Shown here: positions 18,206 through 26,399 of the stretch, piece after piece
How positions within the stretch are numbered: position 1 is the stretch's first letter
Layout: the number at the start of each line of letters is the position of its first letter
Source: Nitrospira sp.
GTDB taxonomy: Bacteria; Nitrospirota; Nitrospiria; Nitrospirales; Nitrospiraceae
DNA: 51,356 nt
Reading direction: 5' to 3'
Assembly (NCBI GenBank): GCA_005116945.1
Contig: SWDH01000038.1
Span: forward strand, 54,122 to 105,477
The notes under the pieces: model-generated
What the model was told of the DNA's origin: nothing
Database searches by the model: none
The model's input: only the letters and a program-made list of their open reading frames with translations
Made by a program: the position numbers and the translations under genes

Positions 18206-19075
18206 GTGAAGCTTCAGGCGGACGGTTCTTCAGTACTCGACGGCGTCGGTCGGCATGGTGCGCTGGTCTATGAGTTCGAACGGGAGGGACCGCGCACGGT
18301 ACTCACGCGCTCGTCTTGCACGAGTCCCTGGCATCACTTTCCTCCTTCCTGTCTCGACGACAGCGGGTGTGCCTATACATGGTTGGTGAATCCTTCCGGT
18401 GGTTTGGTTGGCGGCGATCATCTGTCGGTGGAGGCGCAGCTCCATGCTCGGTCGCATGTCTTGTTGACCAGCCCTTCTGCGAATCGTGTGTATCGAAGTC
18501 TCGCCGAGCTATCTGTGCAATCGGTTCGTTTGTCGGTCGGCCCTGATGCTCGGCTGGAATGGTTGCCTGAGGTCACGATCCCGTTTGCCGGATCTCGGTT
18601 TCGCCAATCGATCCATGTCGATCTTGCTCCAGGTGCGACGGTAGTTCTGTGGGATGCCATGGCCTCTGGTCGGGTTGCCAGGCACGAGCGCTGGGCGTTT
18701 GCCTCGCTTGAAAATGAGATCTGCATCAAAACAGCCTTAGATGGTTCGGTCGTCGAACGGTATCGCGTGGTTCCTGACCGATTGCCCGAATCGGTAGGTC
18801 TCGCCGGCAGCTGGGACTATGTGGCATCGCTCTTTGTCATCGGCGATGCAGTTGGTGCCGATGTCTGGAAACGGCTCGACACAGCGCTCGCTGCTATTCT
18901 GGAACAGCGTCCAGGCCTGGTGCTGGGAGGGATTTCAACTCCGGCAACTCCTGGTTTGGCGGTCAAGCTGGTCGCTCGATCTGCGCCGGATCTCACGGCG
19001 GTGCAGGAGGCCATGTGGACGGCGATAAGGAACGAGCTGTGGGGTCTTCCGGCCCTGAACTTGCGGCGATATTGA
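18206..19075 (+). CDS. ureD: Urease accessory protein UreD (UreH)
   Basis: About 289 residues. UreD scaffolds the UreDFG activation complex on apo-urease. Typical segments are NPSGGLVGGDHLSVEAQLHA, LTSPSANRVYRS, WLPEVTIPFAGSRF and WDAMASGRVARHERW. GTG 18206 is chosen because AAAGGAAAGG lies just upstream; an in-frame TTG at 18173 falls at the edge of the repeat and is less likely. Last gene of the urease cluster. Confidence 0.92.
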   Translation: MKLQADGSSVLDGVGRHGALVYEFEREGPRTVLTRSSCTSPWHHFPPSCLDDSGCAYTWLVNPSGGLVGGDHLSVEAQLHARSHVLLTSPSANRVYRSLAELSVQSVRLSVGPDARLEWLPEVTIPFAGSRFRQSIHVDLAPGATVVLWDAMASGRVARHERWAFASLENEICIKTALDGSVVERYRVVPDRLPESVGLAGSWDYVASLFVIGDAVGADVWKRLDTALAAILEQRPGLVLGGISTPATPGLAVKLVARSAPDLTAVQEAMWTAIRNELWGLPALNLRRY

Positions 19076-19184
19076 ATAGGCTGAAAGGGTGTAGGCTGAA
19101 GGCTTTGGAGAACTCATCGCGAAACTCCGACCTCCGACCTTCAGCCTGAACCCCTTCAGCCTAGGCTTTATGGTATAAAGCCGC
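19076..19184. repeat. CTGAAGG-type inverted repeat between ureD and nadE
   Basis: TAGGCTGAAAGGGTGTAGGC near 19078 and its near-complement (CCTTCAGCC ... CCCCTTCAGCCTA, 19137-19164) form an imperfect stem that may end the urease transcript. Next to it, GGCTTTAT-GG-TATAAAGCC (about 19164-19183) is a short palindrome directly before the nadE start and could hold a -10-like TATAAA. Confidence 0.45.
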
Positions 19185-20960
19185 ATGCGGACCTTTCGTA
19201 TTGCCATGGTGCAAATGAATCCGACGGTCGGCGACATCGCCGGGAACGTCCGCCGGGTCACGGCCTGGCTGCGCGAGGCAAAGAAGGCGAAGGCTGACTT
19301 AGTCGCATTCCCAGAGCTGGCCATCACTGGCTATCCGCCAGAAGATCTTTTGCTCAAACCTCGTTTTGTCGCGGATAACCGCCGTGCCCTTCAGGAAGTC
19401 GTTCGTCACTGTCGTGGCATTGCCGCAGTCGTGGGGTACGTCAGTCAGAGCGATGGACTCGATCCGAAATCGGCTCGCTCGACGGTCGTGCATGCGGGCG
19501 CGCACGAACTTTACAATGCGGCGGCGGTCATTGCCGATCAGAAACTCATCACGACCTATTGTAAGTGGTATTTGCCGAACTACGGCTGGTTCGACGAGAG
19601 CCGCTATTTTCATCCAGGTAAGCGGCTGCCGCTTATTCGCCTGCGCGGCACGGTAGTCGGGGTCAACATTTGCGAGGATATCTGGCTGCCGGACGGTCCG
19701 ACCGGTTTCCAGGCAGCGGCAGGCGCCGAAGTCATCGTGAATATCAATGCTTCGCCGTTTCATCTGAGGAAGAGCCGGGCCCGTGAGCAGATGCTGGCGA
19801 CCTGCGCGCGGGAACATGGAGTGGTGTTGACGTACACCAATGCGGTTGGGGCTCAGGATGAACTGGTCTTCGATGGGAATAGCGTGATTCTCGATCACCA
19901 GGGTGAGGTTCTCGCACGGGGAAAAGCCTTTGAAGAAGACTTGATCGTCGCCGATCTCAATATGGAGGCTGTTGCGCGAGCGAGACGAACCGGGCGGAAA
20001 ATGACCTTGCCGAAGCGTATAGCGGCTGCGGTGGAGCTGTGTGCCGCCCCGATCCCATCTGTCCGCAACGCTCGATCGTGCGTGGTTGGCGCTGTGGCGG
20101 CCACCGTAGATCCGTTGGAGGAAGTGTATCGGGCTCTGACGTTGGGGGTACGCGATTATGTGAGGAAAAATGGATTTACGCGCGCCGTGATCGGCCTTAG
20201 CGGCGGAGTGGATTCGGCGCTGACCGCTGTGCTCGCCGTCGATGCGCTCGGTTCTGAAAACGTATGGGGCCTGTTCATGCCGTCGCCCTATACGTCGAAA
20301 GATAGTCACGACGATGTTGCCGAATTGGGGGCACGGCTTGCAATCTCCGTGCATACGATTCCCATTACGGAGTTGTTCAACACCTATCGGCACGAGCTCG
20401 CGGCAACGTTCAAGGGGCGTGCACCCGATACGACGGAAGAGAATCTTCAAGCTCGTATTCGGGGCAATCTCCTCATGGCCTTCTCCAATAAATTCGGCCA
20501 CCTGGTGCTCACGACGGGAAATAAGAGCGAAATGAGTGTGGGGTATGCCACGTTGTATGGGGACATGGCCGGCGGTTTCGCCGTGATCAAAGACGTACCG
20601 AAGACGATGGTGTATGACCTGGCGCGGCTCCGCAATCTTCGCGGCGCAGCTCCGGTGATTCCCAAACGGACGATCGATCGGCCACCGACCGCCGAGCTCA
20701 GGCCTAACCAAAAGGACGAAGACTCTCTGCCGCCTTACGAGATACTGGACCCCATCCTACAATCCTATGTGGAAGAAGACCGGTCTCTCGATGAAATTAT
20801 CAAGGCAGGGTACGACCGTGCGACGGTGGCGCGTGTCATGGCCATGGTGGACGGCAGCGAGTATAAGCGCCGGCAGGCGCCGATCGGGATCAAGATTACG
20901 CATCGGGCCTTGGGGAAGGATCGGCGGATGCCGATTACGAACGGCTATCGAAATTCATAG
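19185..20960 (+). CDS. nadE: Glutamine-dependent NAD+ synthetase
   Basis: A 591-residue two-domain enzyme that makes NAD+ from nicotinic acid adenine dinucleotide using glutamine nitrogen. The N-terminal nitrilase-type glutaminase domain has Glu44 (FPELAITGYPPEDL), Lys127 (YCKWYLPNYGWFDE) and Cys163 (NICEDIWLP). The C-terminal synthetase domain has the ATP P-loop LSGGVDSALTAVLAVDALG, plus TTGNKSEMSVGYATLYGDMAGGF written here as two parts of one conserved motif. It lies downstream of urease; its use of glutamine links it loosely to the nitrogen genes. A palindromic repeat starts at its stop codon. Confidence 0.95.
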   Translation: MRTFRIAMVQMNPTVGDIAGNVRRVTAWLREAKKAKADLVAFPELAITGYPPEDLLLKPRFVADNRRALQEVVRHCRGIAAVVGYVSQSDGLDPKSARSTVVHAGAHELYNAAAVIADQKLITTYCKWYLPNYGWFDESRYFHPGKRLPLIRLRGTVVGVNICEDIWLPDGPTGFQAAAGAEVIVNINASPFHLRKSRAREQMLATCAREHGVVLTYTNAVGAQDELVFDGNSVILDHQGEVLARGKAFEEDLIVADLNMEAVARARRTGRKMTLPKRIAAAVELCAAPIPSVRNARSCVVGAVAATVDPLEEVYRALTLGVRDYVRKNGFTRAVIGLSGGVDSALTAVLAVDALGSENVWGLFMPSPYTSKDSHDDVAELGARLAISVHTIPITELFNTYRHELAATFKGRAPDTTEENLQARIRGNLLMAFSNKFGHLVLTTGNKSEMSVGYATLYGDMAGGFAVIKDVPKTMVYDLARLRNLRGAAPVIPKRTIDRPPTAELRPNQKDEDSLPPYEILDPILQSYVEEDRSLDEIIKAGYDRATVARVMAMVDGSEYKRRQAPIGIKITHRALGKDRRMPITNGYRNS

Positions 20961-21086
20961 CAGGATGCTGAAAAATGCCCCCAACTTCGTTCTCGGTTCG
21001 TCACAATCCTCAACGTACTCCTGAGGGTACGCCTCCGGTTATGACTCACCTGCGGCCTCGTTGGATGGCCTTTTTGAGCATCCTGC
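20960..21086 (+). repeat. Long imperfect palindrome, copy E (after nadE)
   Basis: Arms GCAGGATGCTGAAAAATGCC and GGCCTTTTTGAGCATCCTGC. The interior is CCTCAACGTACTCCTGAGGG. It begins on the last base of the nadE stop, in the standard orientation. Confidence 0.85.
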
Positions 21087-21184
21087 TGGGAAAGTTTGAA
21101 GGCGCGGGAAGCTGAAGCGTTTGAAACGTCGGACTCCGAATCTTGACCTTCGGCCTTTCGACCTTCAGCCTCGGATTTCAGCCT

Positions 21185-22114
21185 TCACTTTTTCTGCGGT
21201 GTGGTTTTTTGTTTCGGGCTGTCAGGCCCTGTGGATTGATTGCCGAGTTGCTGTTGTTTAAGGGATTGCATTTCCTTCTTGAGAGCTTCCACCTCCTGAG
21301 CCAGAGCCTCTGTGGATGAAGTAGGGGATCCTGATGCTCTGGCCCCGACTGCAGACCCGCGACTCGGCGAAGCTTCTCCAGCCTGAGGCGTAGACTGCCC
21401 AACGCTTGCTGCTGCTGGCGCCTGTTGCAGCAGCTGATAATCGATGGCAAGAAATCTATCGGTTGGCCTTTCCCCAATCGGTGTGTCGAAGGGATCAGAC
21501 CGTTGAGCGGCGCGCGGTGTGAACAAAAGGATTCGGTTCAGGAGGCCTGAATAGTCGAGGGGGCGTGATCGATTTGCCATGTCGCCGATATTCAGGTTTG
21601 TACGCGTCGGCGAATATCGATATTGGGAAAGAATCACGTACAGCTGCCGGCCATACGCGTAGAAGGATCCTGTGGTGGTTTCCGTGGTTGAAGATTCCAG
21701 GAAGGAGCCTTTGTGCGTGGTCTCGACACGATAGGTGATACGCTGATCCGGCGTTGCCGTACGTAACCCTTCTGCCAGTAACGGAGCGAGAAACTGGATA
21801 TGATCGTCCGAGAATACGGGAGCAGGCGCCGACGTGCCTCCGAGTATTTTCTGAAGGCCACGTTCCTGATCTTGGACTTCTATGCCTTTCAAGATCTGTG
21901 AAAGAAGGAGAGGGTCCAGCGTGATCGGATGTGTGGCCTGAACCGACTGATCGGGCATGGCCTGAAGAGACACGGTCCCGCGCGGATCCTCAAACAGAAC
22001 CCTGGTATTCGGGTCGGTCGCACTGCAGGCAGTCCCGAGAAGACAGAGGAGGGCGAATGTCGCTGCAGTGACGCGAGATCGTTGTCGTGCCCAAGCTGGT
22101 GGTACGAAAGCCAT
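21185..22114 (-). CDS. Predicted lipoprotein of unknown function (paralogue of 1473-2393)
   Basis: About 309 residues from ATG 22114; an in-frame GTG at 22135 would add seven. A basic n-region and a hydrophobic stretch end in LLCLLGTACS, an imperfect lipobox. The central region has QATHPITLDPLLLSQILKG and DDHIQFLAPLLAEGL, matching the lipoprotein at 1473-2393. A low-complexity Ala/Ser/Pro part is followed by a predicted coiled coil (EALAQEVEALKKEMQSLKQQ) and a basic tail. Function unknown. It is convergent with nadE and the intervening CTGAAGG-type repeats may terminate both. Confidence 0.7.
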   Translation of the reverse strand: MAFVPPAWARQRSRVTAATFALLCLLGTACSATDPNTRVLFEDPRGTVSLQAMPDQSVQATHPITLDPLLLSQILKGIEVQDQERGLQKILGGTSAPAPVFSDDHIQFLAPLLAEGLRTATPDQRITYRVETTHKGSFLESSTTETTTGSFYAYGRQLYVILSQYRYSPTRTNLNIGDMANRSRPLDYSGLLNRILLFTPRAAQRSDPFDTPIGERPTDRFLAIDYQLLQQAPAAASVGQSTPQAGEASPSRGSAVGARASGSPTSSTEALAQEVEALKKEMQSLKQQQLGNQSTGPDSPKQKTTPQKK

Positions 22115-22230
22115 AGGTGGCAGCGAATCTAGCACAGACGATCAGTCATTGCCAGAAGCCTGCCAGACCGAAACTCAGAGAGAGACGCGTCCTCACGGTC
22201 ATAGGCTCATCGCGTAGCCACCGTCGATCG

Positions 22231-23088
22231 TCACCTCGTCACCACTTCTTCCGCAATGGCATCGGTTGCGGTCACGCGATGGTGTAGGGGTTGCACCGGT
22301 CGATTGTTTCCATGGATGATCGCGTTGAACGCCCGGATCTGCTCCTTAGAAAGCTGGATGGGCGATTTCATGACGATCCACTGCACCACTTCCGAACAAG
22401 GCGGGGTGGTCAAGGAACCGTCGTATCGGTAGCTTTGTTGGCTATGAGGAAGGAGGTTATCTACGTCGACATGGACATGCTCGAAGTGTGACTCCATTCC
22501 TTTTTGCTTCGGAAGGTTCGCCCAGATCGGGTCAAAGGCTTTATTGTGCGCCCCTTGCTCGATGAACACGCCGACAACCGCCAAGGCGCCTGACGGGGAT
22601 TTGTGCATGAAATGCATTTCCATCGGGTAATGCTTGCCGTGGACTGTGTGTTCACTCGGGCTATGGAAGTGGAACTGGATCAGCTCGTAGTTGGTGTCTC
22701 CGATGGTGAGGGTGTCGCCCTCCGTATAATTGATCTGGATGGTATGGCCGTTATTGATTTCATCGGCGATGTGCTCGTGATGCACGATCTTCAGCTTGGC
22801 AGGATTGAAGTCGGCTCGGAGTTTCGGCAACGTAGCGGGAGCAGTTTTTTCAATGTCGATAGGCGACTGGTTCTGGCCATTTTCACAAAGCGAAAAGTCC
22901 GGATCGAGCTTGCCCCAGAACCGAGGCCCCTTTTCTCCTTCGTAGGTCCAGTGAGGCGTGTCGGAAGGAGGCGGCACGGCACGCGTCGTGACTTGTGGAG
23001 CTGGGGGAGGGGCATCTTGTGCCCAAGCGAGAGGGCTTAGAACTGTGACCATTGTCAATCCGACCGTGCAAGCAATTAGCTTCCTCAC
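22231..23088 (-). CDS. cah: Periplasmic alpha-carbonic anhydrase
   Basis: A 285-residue enzyme interconverting CO2 and bicarbonate. Signal peptide at residues 1-23 (ending AWAQ). The alpha-class zinc ligands are His140 and His142 (IQFHFHSPSEH) and His159 (MEMHFMH); NGQNQSPIDI and SLTTPPCSEVVQW are further class marks. The start is GTG 23088 with AGGAGG six bases upstream; the ATG inside that spacer is out of frame. The leader carries a sigma-70 promoter, a paired-hexaloop ANTAR target and an overlapping terminator, so expression should depend on antitermination. It may supply bicarbonate or handle CO2 released from urea. Confidence 0.93.
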   Translation of the reverse strand: MRKLIACTVGLTMVTVLSPLAWAQDAPPPAPQVTTRAVPPPSDTPHWTYEGEKGPRFWGKLDPDFSLCENGQNQSPIDIEKTAPATLPKLRADFNPAKLKIVHHEHIADEINNGHTIQINYTEGDTLTIGDTNYELIQFHFHSPSEHTVHGKHYPMEMHFMHKSPSGALAVVGVFIEQGAHNKAFDPIWANLPKQKGMESHFEHVHVDVDNLLPHSQQSYRYDGSLTTPPCSEVVQWIVMKSPIQLSKEQIRAFNAIIHGNNRPVQPLHHRVTATDAIAEEVVTR

Positions 23089-23374
23089 GACATGCCTCCT
23101 TTTATCTATCCCCGGGTGGTTCAGTTATTTTCAACGCGCCGATATTTACTGAACATGATCTTTTTCTTGGCGGCTCATGTCCTTGCTCGTGTGAGCCGCT
23201 CTATTGAGGTGTCTGACTATCTTTCCCGCCAGGCATTATATTTCTGCCGCAAGGCCTTTACCGCGTTGCCTATTAGTAACTATTCAAGATGAACTGAGCA
23301 TGAACGGATGATGAAGAATTCTTCACGATATTACATGGCTGACATCGCAATTCAGGCTGCCTGATTGCGAGCAT

Positions 23375-23409
23375 AAAAACGTCCTCTAGCCCGTTGGAGC
23401 CGGAGGACG
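23375..23409 (-). terminator. Intrinsic terminator in carbonic anhydrase leader
   Basis: Read on the minus strand, CGTCCTC (23409-23403) pairs with GAGGACG (23386-23380), followed by five T. Its 5' arm shares GTCC with the 3' arm of the second ANTAR hairpin, so both structures cannot form together. The block matches the terminator at 24690-24725 on the plus strand. Confidence 0.85.
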
Positions 23410-23465
23410 CCATTGTCCACGCCGTCTATTTTTTCTTGGAGCCGGTGGGGACAACCTTGTTCTCC
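23405..23465 (-). promoter_or_regulatory. ANTAR target RNA in carbonic anhydrase leader
   Basis: On the minus strand the second hairpin is GGAC-AATGGC-GTCC (23418-23405), four pairs with an A1/G4 hexaloop. The first, GGAGAAC-AAGGTT-GTCCCC (23465-23447), keeps an A1/G4 hexaloop but has mismatches in its stem. The second hairpin overlaps the terminator's 5' arm, as expected for ANTAR-controlled antitermination. Confidence 0.75.
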
Positions 23466-23480
23466 TAGCCCAAGCACGCG

Positions 23481-23510
23481 CTTATAACGTGGCGCAAAAA
23501 AACCTGTCAA
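23481..23510 (-). promoter_or_regulatory. Sigma-70-type promoter for carbonic anhydrase leader
   Basis: On the minus strand TTGACA (23510-23505) and TATAAG (23486-23481) are separated by 18 bases. Transcription would begin just ahead of the ANTAR hairpins. The hexamers are identical to those of the porin promoter at 24552-24580. Confidence 0.7.
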
Positions 23511-23601
23511 TGCCTCTCCGTCATCTTGTAGACTACAGAGGGCAGGCGACGGAAGCTGTGCCGTCTGCGGGGGCCGGGTCAGCCCCTGAAGCCAAATCTC
23601 T

Positions 23602-24363
23602 TCAAAAGTCGAGAAACAGATTCAGCGAGAGGATGTGATTCATGCGATCGGTGTTGGCGGTGTTGATGTATTGGTTGAGATACCCGACTTCGGTCAGAAT
23701 CTGCGGAGTCCAGCGATAGCCAAGTCCGGCAAACCCTCGGTTTTGATCGAATCCTTGCCGCGCGCCCCAATCCGTCGTATTCAGATGCACAAACATCTCA
23801 TCCCACGCCACGAAACTTGCCGCTGGGTGAAACCAGAACGGCCAGTTGAATTTGAACATCTGGCGAAACCGCCCTCCCGTATCGTCTCCGTTTTCCTGCC
23901 AGCGCTGTTCAAATCTGGTTCGGCTGGTGAAGGCACCCAGGAAGGTCGGCCCTGACCACGTATACTGCTGCCAAAGCCTGTTCTCCACGATCTCGTCGCC
24001 GACGGCTGGATAGTTCGTCACGTGGGCATATCCGATCCACACAGTTGAATGGTCTGTGAGTGCATAGCCGATTCCTGGGCGAATCAACAGTTGGTCCATT
24101 TCCTTTCCCGATTCTCGCGATCGAGGCTGCACTTCCATCCACCAGCGCCATCGTTTGAGGTCGGAATCGATAATCCCGAAATTTCCTCGTGCCGTCACGT
24201 TTCCCCATAGACGAAAATCATCCGCATCATCGGCCCAAGCAGTTGGCGAAGCGAAGGGCATCAGGGAGCATACGACCATCGCGATGACGAGATAGAGCGA
24301 TGGGAAGAACGATCGAGCTGATCGCATGATCGAACAGTGATAGATCATCTGCATTGGCATCAT
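23602..24363 (-). CDS. DUF2490-like outer-membrane-associated protein
   Basis: A 253-residue exported protein. ATG 24363 is chosen because AAGG lies seven bases upstream; the frame stays open further upstream but without family-like sequence. A signal peptide ends near SPTAWA. The mature part, with FRLWGNVTARGNFG, RPGIGYALTDHSTVWIGYAH and a Trp/Phe-rich C-terminus ending LSLNLFLDF, looks like the DUF2490 family, predicted beta-barrel proteins. I recall that family by pattern only. It lies between carbonic anhydrase and the divergent porin, suggesting an envelope role. Confidence 0.75.
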   Translation of the reverse strand: MMPMQMIYHCSIMRSARSFFPSLYLVIAMVVCSLMPFASPTAWADDADDFRLWGNVTARGNFGIIDSDLKRWRWWMEVQPRSRESGKEMDQLLIRPGIGYALTDHSTVWIGYAHVTNYPAVGDEIVENRLWQQYTWSGPTFLGAFTSRTRFEQRWQENGDDTGGRFRQMFKFNWPFWFHPAASFVAWDEMFVHLNTTDWGARQGFDQNRGFAGLGYRWTPQILTEVGYLNQYINTANTDRMNHILSLNLFLDF

Positions 24364-24551
24364 GAGAATTCCTTTGGTAGGGGAGGATTGTCTCAGAAGA
24401 GTCCGGTGTTCATGGTCGATAATGACTCCCATAAGCCCCGCGTTGCTAGAAATGGCCGGCAGGACCTTATCACAAACGTCTTTTGGCGCGCTATCCTGTA
24501 CATCTCGCCTCTCACGCATGGCTCCACGGCTCTCTGCGACAGAGATAGGCA

Positions 24552-24580
24552 TTGACAGATTATGGTCAGACAGGTATAAG
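24552..24580 (+). promoter_or_regulatory. Sigma-70-type promoter for first tandem porin
   Basis: TTGACA (24552-24557) and TATAAG (24575-24580) with a 17-base spacer, close to consensus. It lies about 50 bases ahead of the first ANTAR hairpin, so the leader RNA is roughly 265 bases long. Confidence 0.75.
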
Positions 24581-24628
24581 GGCGCGCAGGATAAGGGCCT
24601 CTAAGAGGTTCTTATTCGAGGGAATGAG

Positions 24629-24694
24629 GGGGAACAATGGCGTTTCCCACCGGTCTCAAGAAAGAACATCAGTACGGTTTGGACAATGGCGTCC
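24629..24694 (+). promoter_or_regulatory. ANTAR target RNA in porin leader
   Basis: Hairpin 1 is GGGGAAC-AATGGC-GTTTCCC (24629-24648), seven pairs including one G-U. Hairpin 2 is GGAC-AATGGC-GTCC (24681-24694). Both have the same hexaloop with A1 and G4, the defining feature of ANTAR targets. Hairpin 2 shares its 3' arm with the terminator beginning at 24690, so antiterminator and terminator are mutually exclusive. Confidence 0.85.
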
Positions 24695-24725
24695 TCCGGC
24701 TCCAACGGGCTAGAGGACGTTTTTT
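24690..24725 (+). terminator. Intrinsic terminator in porin leader
   Basis: CGTCCTC (24690-24696) pairs with GAGGACG (24713-24719), followed by six T. It stands 130 bases before the porin start, inside the leader, so it acts as an attenuator rather than an operon end. It matches the one in the carbonic anhydrase leader. Confidence 0.9.
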
Positions 24726-24854
24726 ATTGGCTGTGTTAGTGCGTAGGCTGGTGGGAATCGATTTGGAAGTGAGAGACCTAGTGAACGGAGAGTAACAAGA
24801 CGAAGGGGCATCTGAATCACCGATCGGAAGAAGAGGAATAAGGGGGATGATTGT

Positions 24855-26186
24855 ATGAGGTCAGTACGTAGTCGTATCGGGATTGGGATAGGCATGTGTG
24901 CCATGGTCTCGCTACTGGGCGGCAATGCGGTCTCCGCTGCAGATGCGGACTCCATCTGGAAGGACTTAGGGATTAAGCTCTCCGGAGCGGTGGATACCAC
25001 CTATACACAGAATTTCAACAATCCAAACACGAACCTTAATTCACTACGTGTGTTCGATACGCAGGCGAACTCGTTTGTGCCGCAAGTGGCACAATTCATG
25101 GTGGAACGGCAAGCCGTGGCAAGCGGCAGTGCCATGGATCGGGTGGGCTTTCGCGCGCGGGTCAATTTTGGAGCCCAATCCAGATTTTCTCGGGCTCGCA
25201 CGAACTATCAACCGGGCACAGATAACAATGAGCTGGATGTGCATGAACTCTATGGAGAGTATATCGCGCCGATCGGCAACGGCCTGAAGATTCAAGCCGG
25301 AAAGATCAATACGTTGATTGGGTTAGAGGTGATCAATAGCTGGGAGAATCCCAGCATTTCCCGCAGCTGGACGTTCGGTCTCGGACAAGCCTTCACGACC
25401 ACCGGCATCCGGTTCACCTATCCGTTTGCCTCATGGGGAACGGCAGCCATCGGACTCATCAATGGCTGGGATAACATTGAGGACAATAACAGGGGCAAGT
25501 CGTTCGAATATAAAGTGGACCTGACGCCGCACGAGATGTTCGGATTCGCCGTGTACGGCTCCTACGGGGCCGAGCAGACCAATGGCAATGCCACCGTTGG
25601 TAATGCTCTTACTGGTGCCTGCGTGAGCGGAACGACGGGGTGCGATCCTACAGGCAAACGCACGGTGGTGGGTGCACTGATCACGATCAAGCCGACCCCC
25701 AAGGATACCCTGATCCTGGAGCCCTACTACGCGAACGAGGGCAATGCGACGACGAACGCGGGGCAGCCATCGCGGAATGCACGCTGGAATGCGTTGCTGC
25801 TCTATTACACGCATGACTTCAATGATCAAAACCAGCCCCATGCGTTCAGTCTCCGGGCTCGTGGAGAGATCTTCGAAGATGCCGGTGGGACTCGTACCTG
25901 TGTCGGCGGCAATAACTTCAATGGTGGGGCGAATGTCTGCACGGGCGGTTTTGGCGCTGGTGGTTTTACGACAGGTGGAGGTGTATTTAATACGGCGACG
26001 GGTTCGGGAGCTCGACAGACCCTTTGGGGCGGGACCTTCACACTCCAATACAAGCCGGCCCCGTCTCTCATCACAAGAGTGGAATTCCGGTACGACAAGT
26101 CGGACCAGAATGTGTTTCTCCGAGGCGCCGGTGAGGGAATCAACAATCAACAGACTCTGGGATTCCAGGTTGTCTACCTGTTCTAA
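24855..26186 (+). CDS. Outer-membrane beta-barrel porin (tandem copy 1)
   Basis: A 443-residue porin resembling the BBP2/OmpL-like putative porin family (tentative). Signal peptide ends near AVSAAD (residue 28). Strand-rich segments such as LSGAVDTTYTQNF, RVGFRARVNFGAQ and GKINTLIGLEVINSWENPS follow, ending in the aromatic FQVVYLF. The start has GGGGG eight bases upstream. Near-identical to the next gene except for loop segments around residues 240-255 and 350-385, which look like surface loops. Expression is predicted to be controlled by the ANTAR leader. Substrate unknown. Confidence 0.85.
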   Translation: MRSVRSRIGIGIGMCAMVSLLGGNAVSAADADSIWKDLGIKLSGAVDTTYTQNFNNPNTNLNSLRVFDTQANSFVPQVAQFMVERQAVASGSAMDRVGFRARVNFGAQSRFSRARTNYQPGTDNNELDVHELYGEYIAPIGNGLKIQAGKINTLIGLEVINSWENPSISRSWTFGLGQAFTTTGIRFTYPFASWGTAAIGLINGWDNIEDNNRGKSFEYKVDLTPHEMFGFAVYGSYGAEQTNGNATVGNALTGACVSGTTGCDPTGKRTVVGALITIKPTPKDTLILEPYYANEGNATTNAGQPSRNARWNALLLYYTHDFNDQNQPHAFSLRARGEIFEDAGGTRTCVGGNNFNGGANVCTGGFGAGGFTTGGGVFNTATGSGARQTLWGGTFTLQYKPAPSLITRVEFRYDKSDQNVFLRGAGEGINNQQTLGFQVVYLF

Positions 26187-26308
26187 GTGGAGTGAGACTG
26201 AGGTCTATTCGATGGTGGCATGATGCCGGCAGAAATTCTGAGCATTCTGCTAGTTAGGAATCGATGTGCAGTGAAAAGGCTAGTGGGCAGAGTAGGGTCT
26301 TGCGGTAT

Positions 26309-26342
26309 GCGCACAATGGCGTGCGCGGCGACAACGACGTCG
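26309..26342 (+). promoter_or_regulatory. ANTAR target RNA before second tandem porin
   Basis: Hairpin 1 is GCGCAC-AATGGC-GTGCGC (26309-26326), six perfect pairs. After two bases comes hairpin 2, CGAC-AACGAC-GTCG (26329-26342), four pairs. Both loops have six bases with A1 and G4. No intrinsic terminator follows before the porin start at 26400, so the downstream mechanism is unclear. Confidence 0.75.
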
Positions 26343-26399
26343 AGGGTTGAGAGGCAAGGGAGCTAACCGAATCATCAATCGGATCAGGGAGGATGAATT

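Noticed and set aside
13360-19075. ureE or a nickel importer within the urease cluster
   Set aside because: No frame in this stretch resembles UreE, HupE/UreJ or NikM-type proteins; they may be elsewhere in the genome.
26221-26260. Remnant of the long palindrome after the first tandem porin (TTCTGAGCATTCTGCTAG)
   Set aside because: Only about 15 bases resemble the right arm; too short to separate from chance.
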